Assembly: GCA_938048695.1 (NCBI GenBank)
Contig: CALIUO010000014.1
Coordinates: 1-55,451, forward strand
Direction of reading: 5' to 3'
Origin: an uncultured SAR86 cluster bacterium
GTDB lineage: Bacteria > Pseudomonadota > Gammaproteobacteria > Magnimaribacterales > Magnimaribacteraceae
Length of the DNA: 55,451 bases
Made by a program: the position numbers and the translations under genes. Under the pieces are notes generated by a model. The model was not told where the DNA came from, did no database searches, and saw only the letters and a list, made by a program, of their open reading frames with translations. Numbering within the stretch: position 1 is the first letter of the stretch; each line of letters starts with the position of its first letter. Shown here in pieces: positions 24,983 to 34,519 of this stretch.

Positions 24983-26239
24983 ATGACTTTCGCTCTAGTT
25001 GACTGTAATAGCTTTTATGCATCCTGCGAAAGGATATTTAGACCAGATATAAAAAAACGACCTGTGGTAGTTTTATCAAATAATGATGGTTGTGTAGTTG
25101 CTTTATCTAAAGAAGCAAAACAGCTAGGAATAAAGATGTGTGAACCCTGGTTCAAAATAGAAAAATCCTTTTTAAAGAAAGGAGGAGTGGCCTTCTCTTC
25201 AAATTATGAACTGTATGCAGATGTATCATCGAGGGTAATGCAAACCTTAGAATATCTATCTCCAGAAGTAGAGGTTTACAGTATAGATGAAGCATTCTTA
25301 GATCTTACTGGGCTAAGGGACTATGAAGAATTTGGTTATCAATGCAAGGAAACTATAGATCGCTGGGTGGGGATACCTGTGTGTGTTGGCATAGGCCCTA
25401 CAAAAACTTTAGCAAAAGTAGCAAACTACGGTGCCAAAAACTATCCTGCAACTAAAGGTGTAGTGGATCTAACAAGTGAGAGTAGACGAAAAAAATTAAT
25501 GGCTTTAATGCCGGTCAGGGAAGTGTGGGGGGTTGGCAGTAGAATTAATAAAAGACTAAATAGCCTTGGAATAAAAACTGCCTTAGATCTAGCAGAGATA
25601 GATACAAAATTAATAAAAAGAAAATTTAGTAGTGTTCTAGAGAGAACTGTAATGGAATTGAAAGGATATCCATGCATAGGTCTAGAACAGCAGCCAAAGA
25701 CAAAGAAACAAATAGTGGTAAGTAGAACTTTTAGCAAGAAAATTAATGATCTTAATTCTATTAATGAAGCTGTCAGTGATTATGCCTCTCGTGCATGTGA
25801 AAAGTTAAGAAGAGAAGATCAATATTGCAAGATGGTCTCTGTTTTCATGAGAACTAATTACTTTCGAAAACAAGATCAGCAATATCATGGGTTTAGAAGC
25901 TATAAATTATTTTCTCCAACAAATGATACTAGAGATATTTTGAATGTCACAAGGCAGTTAACAAGACAAATCTTTAGAACCAATATCAATTTTATTAAAG
26001 CAGGTGTGATGCTAAGCGATTTTTATGATGAAGACGTATACCAAGGTGACTTATTTAGAGCACGAGAAGAAAGAATCAATAGCAAAGAATTAATGCAGAC
26101 AATTGATAAAATAAATTCTTCTGGAGTTGGAAAGATAACATTTGCCTCTCAAGGAATCGCAAAATCATGGTCTATGAGAAGATTATTAAAATCACCTAGA
26201 TATCTCACCAATTGGGAAGAGATGCCGATCGTGAGGTAG
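24983..26239 (+). CDS. umuC: Y-family DNA polymerase V catalytic subunit
   Basis: UmuC is the error-prone lesion-bypass polymerase. The 418-residue protein has Asp6 in FALVDCNSFYASCERIFRP, the second metal site in VYSIDEAFLDLTG (near 98-110), a helix-hairpin-helix-like thumb (VWGVGSRINKRLNSLGI) and the little-finger domain. The C-terminus SWSMRRLLKSPRYLTNW (near 396-412) is the DUF4113 tail of UmuC, distinguishing it from DinB. It lies in an SOS-controlled umuDC operon. Its stop is two bases from the convergent miaE stop. Confidence 0.97.
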   Translation: MTFALVDCNSFYASCERIFRPDIKKRPVVVLSNNDGCVVALSKEAKQLGIKMCEPWFKIEKSFLKKGGVAFSSNYELYADVSSRVMQTLEYLSPEVEVYSIDEAFLDLTGLRDYEEFGYQCKETIDRWVGIPVCVGIGPTKTLAKVANYGAKNYPATKGVVDLTSESRRKKLMALMPVREVWGVGSRINKRLNSLGIKTALDLAEIDTKLIKRKFSSVLERTVMELKGYPCIGLEQQPKTKKQIVVSRTFSKKINDLNSINEAVSDYASRACEKLRREDQYCKMVSVFMRTNYFRKQDQQYHGFRSYKLFSPTNDTRDILNVTRQLTRQIFRTNINFIKAGVMLSDFYDEDVYQGDLFRAREERINSKELMQTIDKINSSGVGKITFASQGIAKSWSMRRLLKSPRYLTNWEEMPIVR

Positions 26240-26241
26240 TC

Positions 26242-26829
26242 TCAGAGACCGCTGTGAAATCTAAAAAGGTTATCCTTCTTATTAATGAAATCAGATTCAA
26301 TTGAAGAAAAATAAGCAAGTCTTTGTGACCAATCCTCATTATAAATCTTGGTGTAAAGATCTAAGTAAAGATCACAATGACGAGATTCAGCTTCATATAA
26401 CTTAGAATAAAATTTTTTAAGTACAGGAGGCAGATGAGGTATTAGAGCTTGAAATCTCTCACAAGAACGAGCTTCTATCAGTGAACAGACAATAAATGTA
26501 TCTTTCAATCTTTCCGGTTCTTTAGAAGAACAAGAGTCATACAAAGTCTTGGCATATTTACCTGACTTCAGATTTTTATATCTATATCCAAGCTTATTTA
26601 TAACACGAATAACCTGCTCAAAGTGGAGAAGCTCTTCTCTGGCTAATGGTGAAAGAAACTTTGCTAGATTAAAATGCGGATATTTATGAATCAATGAAAT
26701 GGCTGTTGTTGCAGCCTTCTTCTCGCAATGAGCATGGTCTATTAAAAGTACTTCAAGAGAGTTTGAAGCTTTTTCAATCCAAGCTTTAGGCGTAGGAGAA
26801 CTAAGAATAGTTTTCCAAGTATTAGACAT
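26242..26829 (-). CDS. miaE: tRNA-(ms2io6A37) hydroxylase
   Basis: MiaE hydroxylates the isopentenyl group of ms2i6A at tRNA position 37, using O2 and a carboxylate-bridged di-iron site. The 195-residue all-helical protein shows the expected ligands: Glu36 (CEKKA), Glu66 and His69 (REELLHF), Glu119 (IEARSCERF), Glu148 and His151 (AESRH). The family is typical of gammaproteobacteria and some relatives. It overlaps the upstream DUF1289 gene by eight bases, so the two are cotranscribed. miaA and miaB are not in the window. Confidence 0.95.
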   Translation of the reverse strand: MSNTWKTILSSPTPKAWIEKASNSLEVLLIDHAHCEKKAATTAISLIHKYPHFNLAKFLSPLAREELLHFEQVIRVINKLGYRYKNLKSGKYAKTLYDSCSSKEPERLKDTFIVCSLIEARSCERFQALIPHLPPVLKKFYSKLYEAESRHCDLYLDLYTKIYNEDWSQRLAYFSSIESDFINKKDNLFRFHSGL

Positions 26830-27277
26830 TAAAATATTTTTCGGTTTTGAAGTATCGTTGATAATGGGCTTCAGATAATTTAAAAAGCTCTTCCTCCATA
26901 ACTTTTTTAAGTTCAGAAAGATTGGATACTGAATTGTCTATGAGCTCAAATCCAAAATCAGTTGGGCTTACGATAGATTGACTACCTGAGCGAAGCAGAT
27001 CAAATACCCAACAAAGGGAATTATTGTCTTCTTCGAATTTTATCTTGAATTCGAGTAATTTTGTCATAAGAAGGCCTTCATCTGTAATGCGAATCTTAGA
27101 TTCCATGATTTGAACTTTTAATAATTCAAGCCTATTGAGTACGGATCTTTTGGCAACATCGTCATAACCATTCCATTGTATTATTTCATGTTGAAATCTT
27201 TTGCAACCTCTACAAACCTCATCTCCAAAGACTGTGGAACAGATGCCTACGCAAGGAGTTTTTACTGAGTTACTCAT
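26822..27277 (-). CDS. DUF1289-domain protein with a C-terminal extension
   Basis: Residues 1-55 are a DUF1289 domain: four cysteines (Cys9, Cys13, Cys22, Cys25) in the pattern TPCVGIC...CRGCKR, probably a small metal site, followed by the W-x-x-Y segment. DUF1289 proteins are usually 50-100 residues. This one has about 95 more (roughly 56-151), a Leu/Glu-rich region of unknown fold, so the two parts may be separate domains. The biochemical role of DUF1289 is not established. An eight-base overlap with miaE suggests a link to tRNA modification or simply shared expression. Confidence 0.85.
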   Translation of the reverse strand: MSNSVKTPCVGICSTVFGDEVCRGCKRFQHEIIQWNGYDDVAKRSVLNRLELLKVQIMESKIRITDEGLLMTKLLEFKIKFEEDNNSLCWVFDLLRSGSQSIVSPTDFGFELIDNSVSNLSELKKVMEEELFKLSEAHYQRYFKTEKYFNV

Positions 27278-27373
27278 TTATTATTATGATATATCGATGT
27301 TATCTCAACGCAACTTTAAATTGAAGATTATGATAATATGCCGCACCAAATATAAACTTCGATTTAAATTATC

Positions 27374-29953
27374 ATGCTAGAAAATTACAAGAACCATGTA
27401 GAGGAAAGATTTGAGCAAGGCATTCCTCCCCTGCCCTTAAATGCTGAGCAGGTTTCTGAGCTCGTAGAGCTACTAAAATCGCCTCCAGGTGGTGAAGAAG
27501 AATATATACTGGACCTAATTACAAACAGAACTCCTGCAGGAGTTGATCCTGCTGCTTATGTAAAAGCTGCATTTCTGACGGCAATAGCCAAGGAAGAAAC
27601 TTCGTCCCCTCTTATTGATAAAAAGCATGCTACTAAACTGCTTGGAACAATGCTAGGTGGCTATAATGTTGAATCTTTAATCAGCCTATTAGAAGATGAA
27701 GAAGTGGGTCCTCTAGCGGCTGAAGGCTTAAGTAAAACTCTTTTGATGTTTAATGCTAAACACGATGTTATTGAGTTGGCTAAAAAAAATGAAAATGCCC
27801 AAAAAGTTGTTGACTCTTGGTCCAATGGTGAATGGTTTACGAGTAAGCCAAAACTTCCTGAAGTTATTAAAGCAATAGTTTTTCGTGTGGAGGGAGAAAT
27901 CAATACAGACGATCTTTCTCCCGCACCTGATGCACCTTCCAGACCCGATATCCCTCTTCATGCACTTGCAATGCTAAAGAAGACCATGGAAGATCCAATT
28001 GGTACTATTGAAAAATTAAAAGAATCAGGCCTACCAGTAGTATTTGTAGGAGATGTAGTTGGGACAGGTTCGTCAAGAAAATCAGCTACTAACTCACTTT
28101 TATGGCACATTGGGGAGGACATTCCTTATATTCCTAATAAAAAACAAGCAGGTATATGTATAGGTGGAAAAATAGCGCCTATATTCTTCAATACTTTGGA
28201 GGATTCGGGAGCACTAGCATTCGAATGTGATGTTAGCAAAATGAATCTTGGAGATGTAATTGAAATATATCCTTATGAACAAAAAGTAGTCAATGCCGAC
28301 ACAGAAGAAGTGATATGCAATTACGAATATAAATCTAATACATTGTTAGATGGAGTTAGAGCTGGTGGCAGAATACCCCTTATTATCGGTAGAAGTCTTA
28401 CAGATGAGACAAGAGAAATTTTAAAGCTAGATTCTTCCGAAGTCTTCGTGCGTCCAGAAGAAGCTAAAAAAAGTGATAAAGGATACACACTTGCACAAAA
28501 AATGGTAGGAAAGGCTTGCGGAGTTGAAGGAATAAGACCAGGCATCTACTGTGAACCGAGAATGTCTACAGTAGGTAGTCAAGATACTACTGGCCCAATG
28601 ACTAGAGACGAATTGAAGGAATTGGCTTGTCTGGGATTTAACTCTGATTTGGTCATGCAATCTTTCTGTCATACAGCAGCTTATCCCCTACCTAAAGATA
28701 TTGAAATGCAGCATACTCTTCCTGAATTTATTCAAACTAGAGGTGGAGTTGCTCTGAGGCCCGGAGATGGAATTATTCATTCTTGGTTAAATAGAATGTT
28801 ACTTCCAGATATGGTGGGCACTGGAGGAGACTCACATACCCGTTTCCCTTTAGGAATAAGTTTTCCAGCTGGATCTGGTTTAGTTGCGTTTGGAGCTGCC
28901 TTAGGTGTAATGCCTTTGGATATGCCTGAATCGGTTTTGGTAAGATTTAAAGGAGAGATACAACCGGGAATTACATTGAGAGATTTGGTAAATGCAATCC
29001 CTTATGCGGCATTACAATCCGGTCAACTTACACTTCCTAAAGAAGGAAAGATAAATGTTTTTTCTGGGAGATGCTTAGAAATAGAAGGTTTACCTGATCT
29101 AAAAGTTGAACAAGCCTTTGAATTGTCTGATGCCTCTGCCGAAAGATCTGCATCTGGTTGTACTATAAAACTTAATGAGGAACCAATTAGGGAATATTTA
29201 GAATCGAATATTACCCTTCTAAGATGGCTTATCTCCGAAGGTTATGAAGATAAAAAGACTTTAGAGAGAAGAGCTCAGGCTATGGAAGCTTGGCTAGAGA
29301 ATCCTGTCCTTATGGAGGCAGATGATGATGCTGAGTATGCCGCAGTTATAGATATAAATCTTAATGAAATAAAAGAACCTCTCTTGGCATGTCCAAATGA
29401 TCCAGATGATATCAAAACACTATCTGAAGTTGCCAACACTCATATTGACGAAGTATTCATTGGTTCCTGTATGACAAATATTGGTCACTTCAGAGCTGCA
29501 GGAAAATTATTAGAGAATAAATCAGAATTGCCTTCGAAACTGTGGGTTTCACCTCCAACTAAAATGGATAAGCATCAATTAACTCAGGAAGGATACTACG
29601 AAATTTTTGAAAATGCTGGAGTACAATTAGAAATACCAGGATGCTCATTGTGTATGGGTAATCAGGCCAGAGTGGAAGCAGAGGCAACTGTAGTCTCAAC
29701 ATCTACTCGAAATTTCCCAAATAGATTGGGTGACGGTGCAAATGTATTCCTAGCTTCTGCAGAAGTAGCAGCTATAGCGGCTACCCTTGGTCATATCCCT
29801 ACTGCTGATGAATACTCAGGTTATATGTCTGAAATAAATGCAATGAGCGCTGATGTTTACAGATATCTGAACTTTCATGAAATAGCGTCCTATAAAGAGG
29901 CTGCTAGTGAGGCTATTTTACCTTCTGTTACTATCGAAGAAGTTAAAACTTAG
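27374..29953 (+). CDS. acnB: aconitate hydratase B
   Basis: AcnB interconverts citrate and isocitrate in the TCA cycle, with an apo-form mRNA-binding role known in E. coli. The 859-residue protein has the B-type order: N-terminal HEAT-like domain (1-160), swivel domain (about 165-370), then the catalytic domains. The [4Fe-4S] ligands are Cys in GSCMTNIGHF (near 703) and the pair in PGCSLCMGNQ (near 763-766). In enteric bacteria AcnB also hydrates 2-methyl-cis-aconitate, so it can complete the methylcitrate cycle encoded at 44788-48262. No ribosome site is obvious. It overlaps purF by four bases at the 3' end. Confidence 0.98.
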   Translation: MLENYKNHVEERFEQGIPPLPLNAEQVSELVELLKSPPGGEEEYILDLITNRTPAGVDPAAYVKAAFLTAIAKEETSSPLIDKKHATKLLGTMLGGYNVESLISLLEDEEVGPLAAEGLSKTLLMFNAKHDVIELAKKNENAQKVVDSWSNGEWFTSKPKLPEVIKAIVFRVEGEINTDDLSPAPDAPSRPDIPLHALAMLKKTMEDPIGTIEKLKESGLPVVFVGDVVGTGSSRKSATNSLLWHIGEDIPYIPNKKQAGICIGGKIAPIFFNTLEDSGALAFECDVSKMNLGDVIEIYPYEQKVVNADTEEVICNYEYKSNTLLDGVRAGGRIPLIIGRSLTDETREILKLDSSEVFVRPEEAKKSDKGYTLAQKMVGKACGVEGIRPGIYCEPRMSTVGSQDTTGPMTRDELKELACLGFNSDLVMQSFCHTAAYPLPKDIEMQHTLPEFIQTRGGVALRPGDGIIHSWLNRMLLPDMVGTGGDSHTRFPLGISFPAGSGLVAFGAALGVMPLDMPESVLVRFKGEIQPGITLRDLVNAIPYAALQSGQLTLPKEGKINVFSGRCLEIEGLPDLKVEQAFELSDASAERSASGCTIKLNEEPIREYLESNITLLRWLISEGYEDKKTLERRAQAMEAWLENPVLMEADDDAEYAAVIDINLNEIKEPLLACPNDPDDIKTLSEVANTHIDEVFIGSCMTNIGHFRAAGKLLENKSELPSKLWVSPPTKMDKHQLTQEGYYEIFENAGVQLEIPGCSLCMGNQARVEAEATVVSTSTRNFPNRLGDGANVFLASAEVAAIAATLGHIPTADEYSGYMSEINAMSADVYRYLNFHEIASYKEAASEAILPSVTIEEVKT

Positions 29954-31431
29954 TTGATCTGTCTAGAAGTTTTAGATTTATCGTTGCGCACGTCTTCCAA
30001 ATTCTTTAAATATTTATCGTCTATGTCGTCAGTAACGTACTGACCATTAAATATTGAACATTCAAATTGCCTAATATCATCATTACCTTTCTGGGCTGCC
30101 AGAATGAGGTCTTCCAAATCTTGATAAATTAACCAATCAGCTTTTATAAACTCTTCTATTTCGGCTTCTGTCCTTTTATGTGCAACTAATTCTGTGGTAG
30201 CAGCCATATCTATACCATAAACATTTTGAAACCTTATTGGAGGAGCTGCAGAGGCAAAGTAAACTTTCTTGGCTCCAGAAGATCTCGCCATTTCAATTAT
30301 CTGTCTGCTAGTAGTCCCGCGAACTATTGAATCATCAACCAGTAAAACGACTTTATCCTGGAATTCAAGATCAATAGGGTTCAGTTTTTGCTTAACAGAT
30401 TTCTCACGCTTTTCTTGAAAAGGCATGATAAAAGTCCTTCCTATATATCTATTCTTAACGAAACCCTCTCGATATTTAACACCTAAAGTAGTGGCAAGTT
30501 GTAAAGCAGACGTTGTACTGCTATCGGGAATAGGTATGACAACATCAATATCATGATCAGGCCTTGTATCCATTATCTTATTGGCAAGATATTCACCCAT
30601 TCTCAATCTAGATTTATGAACAGAGATTTTATCTATCTTTGCGTCAGGCCTCGCAAGATATACATACTCAAAAATACAAGGTGTGGGGATAGGATTATTT
30701 ATGCAGGATTCACTTTCCATTTCACCCTCTGAACTTATAAAAACTGCAGAGCCGGCAGGAATATCATCTATAGCTTGATAACCTAACGAGTCCAAGACTG
30801 TGCTCTCAGATGCAATCATGTAATCCTTACCTATTAAGTCGTTCTCTTTTGAACCAATTATGAGTGGTCTTATTCCGAAAGGATCTCTAAATCCTACAAT
30901 CCCAATGCCATTGATCATGATGACAACTGAATAAGCGCCTCTTACTCTTTTGTGTAAAGACCGAACGGCTGCAAAAATTTCTTTTGAGCTAGGTTTTACT
31001 GAACCCTGTTTCTGTAATTCATGAGCAAATACATTTAACAGAACCTCGCTATCTGAATCGGTATTCAAATGTCTTAAGTCTTTGTGGACTAAGGTTTCTC
31101 TCAATTCTTCAATATTAGTTAGGTTTCCGTTATGAGAGATGCTTATTCCAAATGGAGAATTAACATACATTGGTTGTGCAAGTTCTCGATCCTCGCTACC
31201 TGCGGTCGGGTATCTAACATGACCAATGCCCATTTGTCCTCTTAGGTTGAGTATGTGTTGATTTCTAATAACATCCCTAACTAGGCCAAGTTGCTTTCTA
31301 ATGAAGAATCTATTGTTGGTTGATGTTGCTATGCCAGCTGCATCCTGTCCTCTATGCTGTAATATGGTTAGAGCATCATAAATGAGAGGAGAGACCTCCG
31401 TTTGACTTACTACTCCAACTACTCCACACAT
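29950..31431 (-). CDS. purF: amidophosphoribosyltransferase
   Basis: PurF makes phosphoribosylamine from PRPP and glutamine, the committed step of purine synthesis. The 493-residue protein has the N-terminal nucleophile Cys2 (MCGVVGVV, no propeptide), the RHRGQDAAGI-type glutamine-site segment (LQHRGQDAAGIAT near 24-36), and the PRPP loop VVLLVDDSIVRGTTSRQI (near 360-377). It is the last gene of the 15-gene minus-strand run and follows cvpA by 15 bases, the classic cvpA-purF pair. No PurR-like operator was found. Confidence 0.98.
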   Translation of the reverse strand: MCGVVGVVSQTEVSPLIYDALTILQHRGQDAAGIATSTNNRFFIRKQLGLVRDVIRNQHILNLRGQMGIGHVRYPTAGSEDRELAQPMYVNSPFGISISHNGNLTNIEELRETLVHKDLRHLNTDSDSEVLLNVFAHELQKQGSVKPSSKEIFAAVRSLHKRVRGAYSVVIMINGIGIVGFRDPFGIRPLIIGSKENDLIGKDYMIASESTVLDSLGYQAIDDIPAGSAVFISSEGEMESESCINNPIPTPCIFEYVYLARPDAKIDKISVHKSRLRMGEYLANKIMDTRPDHDIDVVIPIPDSSTTSALQLATTLGVKYREGFVKNRYIGRTFIMPFQEKREKSVKQKLNPIDLEFQDKVVLLVDDSIVRGTTSRQIIEMARSSGAKKVYFASAAPPIRFQNVYGIDMAATTELVAHKRTEAEIEEFIKADWLIYQDLEDLILAAQKGNDDIRQFECSIFNGQYVTDDIDDKYLKNLEDVRNDKSKTSRQIN

Positions 31432-31446
31432 GTTCAGTATTCTATA

Positions 31447-31974
31447 TCAAAGTGATATCTTAGAATCATCTTTCTGAAGAATAATATCAGCTCTGTTCAT
31501 CCACTCATCAAAAACTGGTTTGGAATAATCATAGAACTGGATCGAATAAACTCTAGAATAAGAATCTAACCACCATTGATTTTTATCTAAGTAGTTGAGA
31601 TTGAAGATAAAAACACTACTTAATATTGCAACAGTCTTTAATGCCCCGAAGAACAAGCCCAATAATTTATCCAAACCCTTTAAGCCTATGGCAGAGAAGA
31701 ACTTAGAGACTATTGACCCTATTATTTTAAGCAAGATAAAAGAGATAAGGAAAAACAAGATGAAACTAATAATATTTTTTATAGTATCTACTTCTATAAA
31801 GTCCTGAACATATGTGAAAAGTAAAGGACCGTATAACCAAGCAAGAGTTAAAGATACTATCCAAGCAGCAGCAGAGAAAAGTTCTTTTACAAAACCATTA
31901 AAAAATCCTGTTATCCCAAAAACTGAGACAAGCGTAATGGCAATCCAATCTATTAAAGCAATGCTTTCAATCAT
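31447..31974 (-). CDS. cvpA: CvpA family membrane protein
   Basis: A 175-residue inner-membrane protein with four hydrophobic segments (about 9-27, 34-52, 65-85 and 105-126), matching CvpA, first named for colicin V production. The IDWIAITLVSVFGITGFFNGFVKELFS N-terminus is characteristic. Position directly before purF is conserved across gammaproteobacteria. The molecular role is unclear; envelope homeostasis has been proposed. Its start overlaps the SPOR gene by eight bases. Confidence 0.93.
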   Translation of the reverse strand: MIESIALIDWIAITLVSVFGITGFFNGFVKELFSAAAWIVSLTLAWLYGPLLFTYVQDFIEVDTIKNIISFILFFLISFILLKIIGSIVSKFFSAIGLKGLDKLLGLFFGALKTVAILSSVFIFNLNYLDKNQWWLDSYSRVYSIQFYDYSKPVFDEWMNRADIILQKDDSKISL

Positions 31975-32419
31975 ACTTTAAAATTTCTGGATTGAATTTT
32001 TTCATATTCGAAATTTCATCAAAGATTATTATAGAATCTTCTCTATTTAGGGTGGGTCCAATGAATAAAGAAAAATTTATTTTGTCATCGCTTTCATATT
32101 GTGAATAAACTTTATAACCCATTTTCTTTAGTTCTGCTAAATCTCTATTTAATTCCGTCAAATCATTATAAGAACTAACTTTTACAGTCCAAGCTGGGAG
32201 AAAATTGGTCTTAATATCGTCTTGGAGGATATTGATATCAATTTCTGAATACTCTTCAATCGAAACTTGATCATCAAGAGGAATGTTGAGCTTTACTTCT
32301 GGTAAGTCATCAGAAAATTTTGTTTCTTCACTCACTCCAAAACGGATTGGCTCTAAGAAAATAGACAACAGAATAAATAAACAAATAAATACTATTAAAA
32401 AATAATTAATTAATTTCAC
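31967..32419 (-). CDS. SPOR-domain membrane protein, DedD-like
   Basis: The 150-residue protein has an N-terminal membrane anchor (about 3-23), an acidic linker (about 30-70) and a C-terminal SPOR-like domain (about 74-148, beginning LPAWTVKVSSYNDLTELNRDLAELKKMGYKVY as a beta-alpha segment). SPOR domains bind denuded septal peptidoglycan, and DedD, encoded between folC and cvpA in gammaproteobacteria, assists cell division. Same place, same topology, but shorter than E. coli DedD (220 aa). The start codon is GTG at 32419, overlapping folC by 14 bases. Confidence 0.85.
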   Translation of the reverse strand: MKLINYFLIVFICLFILLSIFLEPIRFGVSEETKFSDDLPEVKLNIPLDDQVSIEEYSEIDINILQDDIKTNFLPAWTVKVSSYNDLTELNRDLAELKKMGYKVYSQYESDDKINFSLFIGPTLNREDSIIIFDEISNMKKFNPEILKYD

Positions 32420-33653
32420 GATTTACTTTTTTAATTTTATCTAAAGCTTTATATGCCTCACTAACTGTTATAAAAGAACCAAAAACAATTTGAGGTGTGC
32501 CTTCATGGTAACCTCTTTCAACAGCTGAATAAACCGTATTAACTTTATTAACTTTAGTGTCAGTAAGAGACTCTGTTAGGTTTGCAAGAGATGCAGTATC
32601 AAATCTATTATCTCCAACGGAGCATATATTCCATTCACAAATTAAACTTGATATTTCTTTTATTATTGAGACGTTATCTTTTTCATTCATTGATGAGAAT
32701 ATTGCGGTAAATTTTTTACCTCTGTAATTTTTATTAAGAAAAGATATGAGATTTTTTACTGAAGCCGGATTGTGTGACACGTCTAGTATGAAATTATCAA
32801 TCTCGTCACATCTTCCTTGTAAAAAAGTATTTTCAATAATTGATTGGAAATTAATATCTTCTTCGCTAAAAAGCTTGAAAGCTGTAATTGCACAAGCGCC
32901 GGATTCTATATTGAGGTTGCCATAAGAAAGTTTTTCGATGGAAATTTCTTGATTTGGAAACTTATAGGACCAACCAGATTCATCTGCTTGGATTAAGAAG
33001 TCTTTATTCAGTTGATAATAAGTACAGGTACTCTTTGCTTTAGAAATCACAGATGCTGGCATTGCCTCAGAACCCAGAATAGCCAATTTATTGGGTTTAA
33101 GAATCGCAGCCTTTTGTTGACCTATTTCTTCCAAAGAAGAACCAAGCCATTTCTCATGATCTAGTTCAATATTTGTAATGATGGATAAATCGGCATCAAT
33201 AAGATTTACCGGATCATATTTTCCTCCAATGCCAATCTCAAGAATGGCAATATCCAAGTCTTCTTTCGAAAAAATATCAAAAGCAGATAGAGTGGCATAA
33301 TCAAAATAAGTTAAACGTGTTTTTTTCTTAATCTTATCAACTTTCTTGAAAGATTTGATTATCTCTTGATCTGAAGAGGGAATGTTATTGATCTTAATTC
33401 TTTCATTGAAATTAATTAAATGGGGAGAAGTATATGTACCTACTTTTTTTCCAGATGCTATGAAAAAGTTTTTTAAATATTCTGCCGTCGTACCCTTTCC
33501 ATTTGTTCCCCCTATTAGAATGGTCTTTTTTGCTAAAGGTTTTTTGACGATTTCTGCATATATAGCTTTTAGCCTTTCTAGACCAAACTCCCCTTCATTT
33601 GGTCTATTAGAATTAATGTAGATTAGCCAATCAGAAAGAAGATCGGAATTCAT
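32406..33653 (-). CDS. folC: bifunctional folylpolyglutamate/dihydrofolate synthase
   Basis: FolC adds glutamate to dihydropteroate and tetrahydrofolate. The 415-residue Mur-ligase-type protein shows the P-loop TILIGGTNGKGTTAEYL (near 44-60), TYTSPHLINFNERI (near 73-86) and the conserved IGIGGKYDPVNL (near 140-151), followed by DHEKWLGSSLEEI. It stands between accD and the SPOR gene as in Pseudomonas and E. coli. It gains a 14-base overlap with the downstream gene, so reading is tightly coupled. Confidence 0.96.
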   Translation of the reverse strand: MNSDLLSDWLIYINSNRPNEGEFGLERLKAIYAEIVKKPLAKKTILIGGTNGKGTTAEYLKNFFIASGKKVGTYTSPHLINFNERIKINNIPSSDQEIIKSFKKVDKIKKKTRLTYFDYATLSAFDIFSKEDLDIAILEIGIGGKYDPVNLIDADLSIITNIELDHEKWLGSSLEEIGQQKAAILKPNKLAILGSEAMPASVISKAKSTCTYYQLNKDFLIQADESGWSYKFPNQEISIEKLSYGNLNIESGACAITAFKLFSEEDINFQSIIENTFLQGRCDEIDNFILDVSHNPASVKNLISFLNKNYRGKKFTAIFSSMNEKDNVSIIKEISSLICEWNICSVGDNRFDTASLANLTESLTDTKVNKVNTVYSAVERGYHEGTPQIVFGSFITVSEAYKALDKIKKVNREIN

Positions 33654-33659
33654 TTAATT

Positions 33660-34517
33660 TTATTTATTTGCAATCAAACTTGATATGAGGCGATGGATGG
33701 TATCTTTAAGATCTTTTCTGTGGACAATCATATCTATTGCTCCATGTTCCAATAAAAACTCACTTCGTTGAAATCCTTCGGGAAGCTGTACATTTAAAGT
33801 TTGTTCAATGACTCTCGGACCAGTAAAACCTACCAATGCTTTAGGTTCAGCTATATTTATATCTCCAAGCATTGCTAAACTTGCAGACACACCTCCATAG
33901 ATAGGGTCAATCATTACTGAAATGTAGGGTAACTTAGCCTGTCTCATCTTTTCAATGGCAGCGCTAGTTTTTGCCATTTGATAGAGAGAAACTAAAGATT
34001 CTTGCATTCGTGCTCCTCCGCTAGTTGAGAAACAAACCATTGGAAGCTGGTTTTCAAGAGCAAAATTGACTGTATCTACAAATTTCTGACCTACCACAGA
34101 CCCCATTGACCCACCCATATATCTGAATTCAAAAGCAGAAGTTACAATTGGCATTTTTTTAAGATATCCTTTCATTGCTATTAAGGCCTCTTTCTCGTTA
34201 CTACTTTTTTCAGCAGAATCTATTCTTTCTTTATAAGATTTAGTGTCCTTAAATTTCAACCAGTCTTTTGGTGTTTTATCTTCGGATATCTCTATGGTTT
34301 CAGCGGAATCTAGAAAAAGTTCTAATCTTTTTCTAGCGCCTATCCTAATGTGATGATCACACTTAGGACAAACAAACAAATTAGATTCTAGCTCAGGAAC
34401 ATAAAGAATATTGTTACAAGAGTTACAGCTCTGCCATAAACCCTCTGGGATAGTTGATTTCTTTGTAGTTTCCTTCCTTATAAAAGAAGGTAATATTTTT
34501 TCAAACCAATTGGCCAT
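33660..34517 (-). CDS. accD: acetyl-CoA carboxylase, carboxyltransferase beta subunit
   Basis: AccD with AccA transfers the carboxyl group to acetyl-CoA to make malonyl-CoA for fatty acid synthesis. The 285-residue protein has the N-terminal zinc ribbon (Cys31, Cys34, Cys50, Cys53), then the crotonase-like domain with [10 protein letters not shown] (near 166-175) and [13 protein letters not shown] (near 208-220). Gene order trpA-accD-folC is a common gammaproteobacterial arrangement. Spacing is two bases from trpA and six from folC. Confidence 0.97.
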   Translation of the reverse strand: MANWFEKILPSFIRKETTKKSTIPEGLWQSCNSCNNILYVPELESNLFVCPKCDHHIRIGARKRLELFLDSAETIEISEDKTPKDWLKFKDTKSYKERIDSAEKSSNEKEALIAMKGYLKKMPIVTSAFEFRYMGGSMGSVVGQKFVDTVNFALENQLPMVCFSTSGGARMQESLVSLYQMAKTSAAIEKMRQAKLPYISVMIDPIYGGVSASLAMLGDINIAEPKALVGFTGPRVIEQTLNVQLPEGFQRSEFLLEHGAIDMIVHRKDLKDTIHRLISSLIANK

Positions 34518-34519
34518 TT

